From contig JACEVL010000100.1 of assembly GCA_020284085.1 (NCBI GenBank), forward strand, positions 1,070,001 through 1,134,000: a stretch of DNA of 64,000 nt, given 5' to 3'. The stretch is from Aporrectodea caliginosa. Lineage: Eukaryota > Annelida > Clitellata > Crassiclitellata > Lumbricidae. The notes beneath the pieces were generated by a model. The model was not told the DNA's origin. It made no database searches and worked only from the letters and a program-made list of their open reading frames with translations. Position numbers and translations under genes: made by a program. Below are positions 61,101 through 64,000 of the stretch, one piece after another (the first letter of the stretch is position 1; every line of letters begins with the position of its first letter).

Positions 61101-62016
61101 TTTCTGCCGATTGTACCGATTGTTCTCATAATCGGCCCGATTATGCGTATGGCCGTTTAATCGGTACAGCTCTAGTATGTATGCATCTGAATATTTACAT
61201 AGCAACTGTTTTCTCAAAGGTGCGCTGTGCCTTAAAGTAACTTTACACTTCCTTTACCCTTGCACTACTCTTACTCCGATCATAACCTTATATTATCTTA
61301 CCTTGACCGTATCTTATTCTAGATTACTTTTACCTTACCTTAAAATTACTTTGCCCTTACTCTGCTCTCGTTACCATTCTCTTTACTTTGCCTTTACTTA
61401 CTTTGCCATATATTACCATACCCTTTTACTCTTAACTTGACTTTTTCCTTCTTTATCACCTGCCTGATCTATGTGAGTACACCACAGGAACACCTTGCAA
61501 ATACATTACCTTAGGAATGTCTTTCACATAAGTTGTCGAAGAAATACCTTACATGTGTCGTGCCTTTGGAATTCCCTACTCATACGTTGCATTGGGCATT
61601 TGTATAACCTACACCAGAGGTGCAAATACTGGGTCACTGATATATATTAAAAGTTTGAGATTCTAAATCTGGACATTATCTTTATCAATTGATGAAGCTA
61701 TTCATTGATTACAAGTTACATTTCCGTTGATTACTTGAAAATATTGGACGGATGAAACACGCTGGGTTCCGTGAACAAATGAATGCTTTGCCTAATGCTC
61801 TGTCACTGCAAAAAGATTGAAATTCACTGCAAAAAGATTGAAATCCGCTGCCTTACACTTGCATTACCTGTTGTGTGTTGTCTTACCTGTGTGATGATGT
61901 TATCTTTGCAGGGCGCATCACATGGTCCATGGATCCAGACGGAGCACATTGCAGTCGGCATTTCTCTCCTCGTCTCCTACTTTGCATACACGACACGCAA
62001 TCATCTGCAGAGCTAG
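52112..62016 (+). CDS. SSR4: SSR4 / TRAP-delta, five exons found, one apparently missing
   Basis: SSR4 is the delta subunit of the translocon-associated protein complex of the ER, a single-pass membrane protein that aids Sec61 translocation and glycosylation. The five exons encode 149 residues: signal peptide (MVGKMRVIAAFAFILFSVVS), lumenal domain with GETCQSPQVKV, STETVVIITFSLQCKNG, LYAEFDGRNLP and YKIRFFDEELYGSLRK, then GPWIQTE and one membrane segment (IAVGISLLVSYFAYTT) with a short NHLQS end. Vertebrate SSR4 is about 173 residues. The missing part is the roughly 22 residues (AQR...FTV) between LRK and the GxxxGPW segment. Exon 4 ends and exon 6 starts in phase 0, so splicing around the gap stays in frame. 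Confidence 0.95.
52967..53085 (+). CDS. SSR4: SSR4 exon 2
   Basis: Completes a Gly codon, then ETCQSPQVKVDVYTTPEVHV and STETVVIITFSLQCKNGVK. The two Cys probably form the lumenal disulfide conserved in the family. Ends in phase 0. Confidence 0.96.
53596..53670 (+). CDS. SSR4: SSR4 exon 3
   Basis: Twenty-five codons: DLNLYAEFDGRNLPASRVVD and SDQYQ, matching vertebrate NMALYADVGGKQFPVTRG. Phase 0 at both ends. Confidence 0.95.
53949..54038 (+). CDS. SSR4: SSR4 exon 4
   Basis: Thirty codons: VSFSVEHKKLPAGQYKIRFF and DEELYGSLRK, matching vertebrate [30 protein letters not shown]. Phase 0 at both ends. Confidence 0.97.
54165..54399 (-). mobile_element. tRNA-derived SINE (family A), nearly full length
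   Basis: Minus strand: head GGGACGCGGTGGTATAGGGG with box A and GGTTCGAATCC box B. A body shared with 982-1119 follows, then a tail GGGGCGCTCTGAATGGGCAA, GTAGAGGCGCTATAAC and (CAATA)n. The tail resembles that of the LINE at 18031. It lies in the SSR4 intron. Confidence 0.88.
54402..54560 (-). mobile_element. tRNA-derived SINE (family B), 3'-truncated
   Basis: The minus-strand head GAGATCCTGAGTGGCCGAGT (box A TGGCCGAGTGG) with GGTTCGATCGG (box B) is followed by the body TTATCAGAGATTAATTTCTC and CTTTACTGCGGGTGGCTCGG. Shared with the complete copy at 63616-63838. It abuts the family A copy. Confidence 0.88.
54629..55865 (+). repeat. 5' LTR
   Basis: Begins TGTAGCGAATGTCC and ends CCCGTTACA, with short inverted TGTA/TACA termini. 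The downstream TGAGTGGTGGCATTTCG would be the primer-binding site; I could not match it to a tRNA. Positions 54629-55672 are repeated without visible change at 59387-60430. Confidence 0.92.
55394..55486 (+). CDS. 30-codon ORF within the LTR
   Basis: ATGGCC context, encoding MAMTRGTIEKNFVSLKQAKS and VEREINDDLL then TAA. It recurs unchanged in the 3' LTR at 60152-60244. It could be a leader peptide or upstream ORF on the element transcript, or chance. No known family is recognised with confidence. Confidence 0.35.
   Translation: MAMTRGTIEKNFVSLKQAKSVEREINDDLL
56003..56117. repeat. 61-bp direct duplication with TGACGTCA sites in the element leader
   Basis: GTAGTCACGACGTAATAGTG, ACGTCAGTTCGGTGAGGTCA and GGTCAACTGCATA occur at 56003 and again at 56064. 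Each copy includes a perfect TGACGTCA (CRE-type) palindrome. The block lies between the 5' LTR and the gag start. Confidence 0.95.
56267..58953 (+). pseudogene. Gag-protease polyprotein of the LTR element, frame broken in a repeat
   Basis: A first frame (56267-56542) starts MSAEYQKWMKIGQELGF and enters a charged coiled-coil repeat (EELEAKRRTEELE-like, unit about 30 bp). The frame is lost inside this repeat, and a second frame open to 58953 carries the rest. Domains in the second frame: coiled coil, capsid with a SCAN-like part (VERLRRYLRQWLQ and DQFFINC), one CCHC knuckle (CFRCGSTKHRIAQC), a retropepsin-like protease site (YDTGATGVAVKT, then LIIGPKL), then about 300 basic residues of unknown role. 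Capsid length and order suit Ty3/Gypsy Gag. Slippage in the repeat, or a sequencing error there, could explain the break. Confidence 0.85.
58954..59386. other. non-coding interior of the LTR element
   Basis: AT-rich, GTTAAG- and TAAG-rich sequence between the gag stop and the 3' LTR, where pol would be expected. It ends in the GTTTGTGGGGGTTTA putative polypurine tract. No reverse-transcriptase remnant is visible. Confidence 0.8.
59387..60567 (+). repeat. 3' LTR, scrambled at its 3' end
   Basis: Same as the 5' LTR up to 60430. The last 140 bp lose several short blocks, leaving patchy matches (CTCCATAGGGAGCTAAT, AAGATC, CGTTACATGAGT). LTR-internal GAATTCTACTATAATGATAG then reappears after the apparent end at 60581. 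Confidence 0.88.
60529..60828. other. junction sequence after the 3' LTR
   Basis: Contains rearranged LTR pieces up to about 60605 and then unique sequence. A minus-strand frame with LPELVVERILEV vaguely resembles an F-box start, but there is no further support. The missing SSR4 exon was searched for here and not found. Confidence 0.5.
60829..61174. mobile_element. hAT-type MITE with 8-bp TSD
   Basis: The 346-bp element runs from TAGAGCTGTACCGAT to ATCGGTACAGCTCTA (perfect 15-bp inverted ends), flanked by GTATGTAT at 60821-60828 and 61175-61182. The interior is made of GCCGATTAT-like repeats and is non-coding. It lies in the SSR4 intron. Confidence 0.93.
61175..61911. other. SSR4 intron end, CCTTACC-type repeats
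   Basis: Degenerate CTTACC and CTTTACC repeats at 61230-61440, and a duplicated CACTGCAAAAAGATTGAAAT at 61806-61843. No exon matching the missing SSR4 segment was found. Confidence 0.6.
61912..62016 (+). CDS. SSR4: SSR4 last exon (membrane segment, stop)
   Basis: Thirty-five codons including TAG at 62014-62016. GASHGPWIQTEHIAVGISLL then VSYFAYTTRNHLQS, matching vertebrate GTWNGPWVSTEV with the C-terminal membrane helix. Acceptor TTTGCAG, phase 0 entry. Confidence 0.97.
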   Translation, partial: GASHGPWIQTEHIAVGISLLVSYFAYTTRNHLQS

Positions 62017-62526
62017 AAAATATCACTAATGATTTCTGTTAAGACTCTGTGCTCTTGTTGTCTGTCAACTTTTGCAATTCAGTGAAATACGACAGTTTGC
62101 TCAGGTTGCATAGTGAAATATTTGTGGGACATTCATAAAACGTGATTGATTGGGGAGTTCTGATGGGTGATGGTGAAGGTTTTGAGATTGTTTTAATTGT
62201 TAGTGAATTTGTAAACAATGAAACGTAGAGATGAGGAACACTAGTAGGAAGGGAACAAAAGAGGCCAGGGTTATGTAGTTTAAACTGTCTGTGGTGGGAG
62301 AGGATTTGAAGCATTATATTGTAATGCTTGAAGTTTATATTGATTGACTAGTTGATGAATTGACTAGTTGATTAATTTATCAATTGATGGATGTATTGAT
62401 TGATAAATCAGTTGATTAGTTTATATATTGACGGACTGATTGATGAATTGATTGGTTGATGTATTGGTTGATTGGTGAGTAAAGCGATGAAACACTTGTA
62501 GAATCTTGTATGTGTTCGGCAGATTC

Positions 62527-62532
62527 AATAAA
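62527..62532 (+). terminator. SSR4 poly(A) signal
   Basis: AATAAA about 510 bp after the stop, followed within 60 bp by GT-rich GTTGTCTGTCGTGTGTGTCT, as expected for a cleavage region. Confidence 0.75.
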
Positions 62533-63104
62533 GCCAACGTTTAAGATAATTTTGTCTATTTACTACAGAAGGCAATGATAATGTTGTCTGTCGTGTGTGT
62601 CTGTCAAATGTAACGACTTGTGTAGCACTGTGATATCTTTATGCATTAAGTATCAACTGATGGTGGCTTCAAGTGAAATCGCATTCAGAGTCATAATCCA
62701 ATAGACAAGTCAAGTCAATGCCAATTATGCATGAGTATATATGCAGACGATGTCCAGGCCCTTTACTTTTTTTCTAGAAGAAAGGTTCCAGCACTTAACA
62801 AATTCAGAACAATTATAGGGGCATATTTTATGCTAATATTTCTATTTCATTTCAATATCAATAAACACCGAAAGTAGGCCTATTGTTACAGAATGTCATG
62901 CGGGCAAGTTCCACACTAGACTATATTGCTTGATATGAGCGCAGACATCAGTAGCACAGAACAGATATCGGTCTGTTTATCAAAGTTGATGGCGGTAACA
63001 ACCCAGGTTCTCAGAATGTGGTAAAGAACAATTTACAGCATTCATCCCAACTCCTGATGCCACTGGCAGAAAACTGTTGCGACAATTGTCGAGTAGCAGC
63101 TATC
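62533..63104. other. intergenic region downstream of SSR4
   Basis: No gene, RNA or element end recognised. Confidence 0.5.
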
Positions 63105-63961
63105 TGTACTCGAAGGAGCGAAATGGAGGAAGGGAGGAAGAGAGCGCAGAAATGGAGTTAAGGAGGAAGAGATCGAAAAGAGAGAGAGAAAGCAGAAATG
63201 GAGGGTAGGGGTGGAAAGAGAGCGAAATGGAGGGCAGTGAGGAAGAGAGCGTAATGGAGGAAAGGAGGAAGAGAGTGAAATGGAGGAGGGTAGGTAGGAA
63301 GAGAGCAAACAAAGGGAAGGGAGGAAGAGAGCGAAATGGAGGAGTAGGGAGGAACAGAGCCAATGGAGGGTAGGAGGAAAGAGAGCGAAAGGGAGGTAGA
63401 CAGAATTAGAGAGCGAAAGGGAGGCAAGAGAGCGAAAGGGAAGGGTAGGGAGGAAGACAGCGATAATGGAGGAAAGAGAGCAGAATGTTGGAGGAATAGG
63501 GAGGAAGAGAGAGAGAAATGGAGGGAAGGGAGGAAGACAGCGAAATGGAGGGTAGGGAGGAAGACAGCGAAAGGGTGGAAGAGAGCGAAATGGAGGGAGG
63601 AGAGAGAGGCGAAATCAGAGATCCTGAGTGGCCGAGGGGTGGGTTGGTAGCCCGCTCGCCACGTCGGCGGCAACCCCGGGTTCGATTTCTGGTCGGTCGG
63701 TTTATCAGAGATTAATTTCGGATCTTTACTGCGGGTGGCTCGGTCGCAATATAAACGTGGAGTACGAGGGTGCTTTCTGCCTCCGACACTAATCATCTTC
63801 GATATGAAAAGTGTCGTTAAGCCGAAGTAAAAAAAAAAGAGCGAAATGTATGAAAGGGAGGAAGAGAGCGAAATGGAGGGTAGAGAGGAAGAGCGCGAAA
63901 TGGAGGAAAGGGAGGAAGAGAGCGAAATGGAGGGTAGAGAGGAAGAGAGCGAAATGGAGGA
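63105..63961. repeat. purine-rich minisatellite GAGCGAAATGGAGG(N)GGAGGAAGA
   Basis: Degenerate units of about 22-27 bp built from GGAGGAAGAGAGCGAAATGG run for over 800 bp, are interrupted by a SINE at 63616-63838, and continue to the assembly gap at 63962-64000. Both the array and the gap suggest a collapsed or unresolved repeat. Confidence 0.95.
63616..63838 (+). mobile_element. tRNA-derived SINE (family B), complete
   Basis: A tRNA-like head AGATCCTGAGTGGCCGAGGG (box A) and CGGGTTCGATTTC (box B) is followed by a body TTATCAGAGATTAATTTCGG, CTTTACTGCGGGTGGCTCGG and TATAAACGTGGAGTACGAGG. It ends TCGTTAAGCCGAAGT plus poly(A). GCGAAAT occurs on both sides, but that is also part of the host minisatellite. 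Confidence 0.92.
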
Positions 63962-64000
63962 NNNNNNNNNNNNNNNNNNNNNNNNNNNNNNNNNNNNNNN
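63962..64000. other. assembly gap (N)
   Basis: Runs of N to the end of the window, directly after the minisatellite. Confidence 1.

Overview
This window is eukaryotic nuclear DNA from a metazoan. It is AT-rich, its genes are split by GT-AG introns, and it carries many microsatellites and mobile-element fragments. Three protein genes are supported: vinculin (+ strand, 5' end cut by the window), a TIN2-like (TINF2) shelterin gene (- strand) and SSR4/TRAP-delta (+ strand). The vinculin has two central repeats rather than the three of vertebrates. That, with the repeat content, points to an invertebrate animal, probably marine. I cannot name the species or phylum.

Layout. 1-2100: vinculin intron with a tRNA-derived SINE. 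2101-30599: 22 vinculin exons, from the middle of the talin-binding head to the stop codon. Three phase-1 exons at 14456, 20359 and 22835, all multiples of 3, sit in the part of the gene encoding the proline-rich hinge and look like optional cassettes. The introns here hold a LINE with a restriction-like-endonuclease C-terminus (12681-13597), a CR1/L2-like LINE 3' end (18031-18790), and long CT-rich tracts. 30600-37656: intergenic region between convergent genes, with no gene recognised. 37657-49008: TIN2-like gene, nine inferred exons; its introns hold two TSD-less TIR elements, a hAT-type MITE with a perfect 8-bp TSD, an AACGG-rich element and two LINE fragments. 49009-52111: spacer with a perfect 20-bp palindrome and three copies of a roughly 250-bp element. 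52112-62016: SSR4. The intron after its fourth exon is expanded to nearly 8 kb by two SINEs, a 5.9-kb LTR retroelement that encodes Gag and protease but no reverse transcriptase or integrase, and a hAT-type MITE. The SSR4 exon expected in that interval was not found. 62533-63961: spacer ending in a purine-rich minisatellite interrupted by a full SINE, then an assembly gap of Ns from 63962.

The three genes have unrelated roles: cell adhesion, telomere protection and ER translocation. I see no operon-like or functional link between them. Vinculin and the TIN2-like gene are tail to tail; the TIN2-like gene and SSR4 are head to head about 3.1 kb apart. The most interesting points are the combinatorial proline-rich hinge of vinculin with an extra FPPPP motif, the diverged TIN2 homologue, and the damaged-looking SSR4 locus around the 3' LTR.
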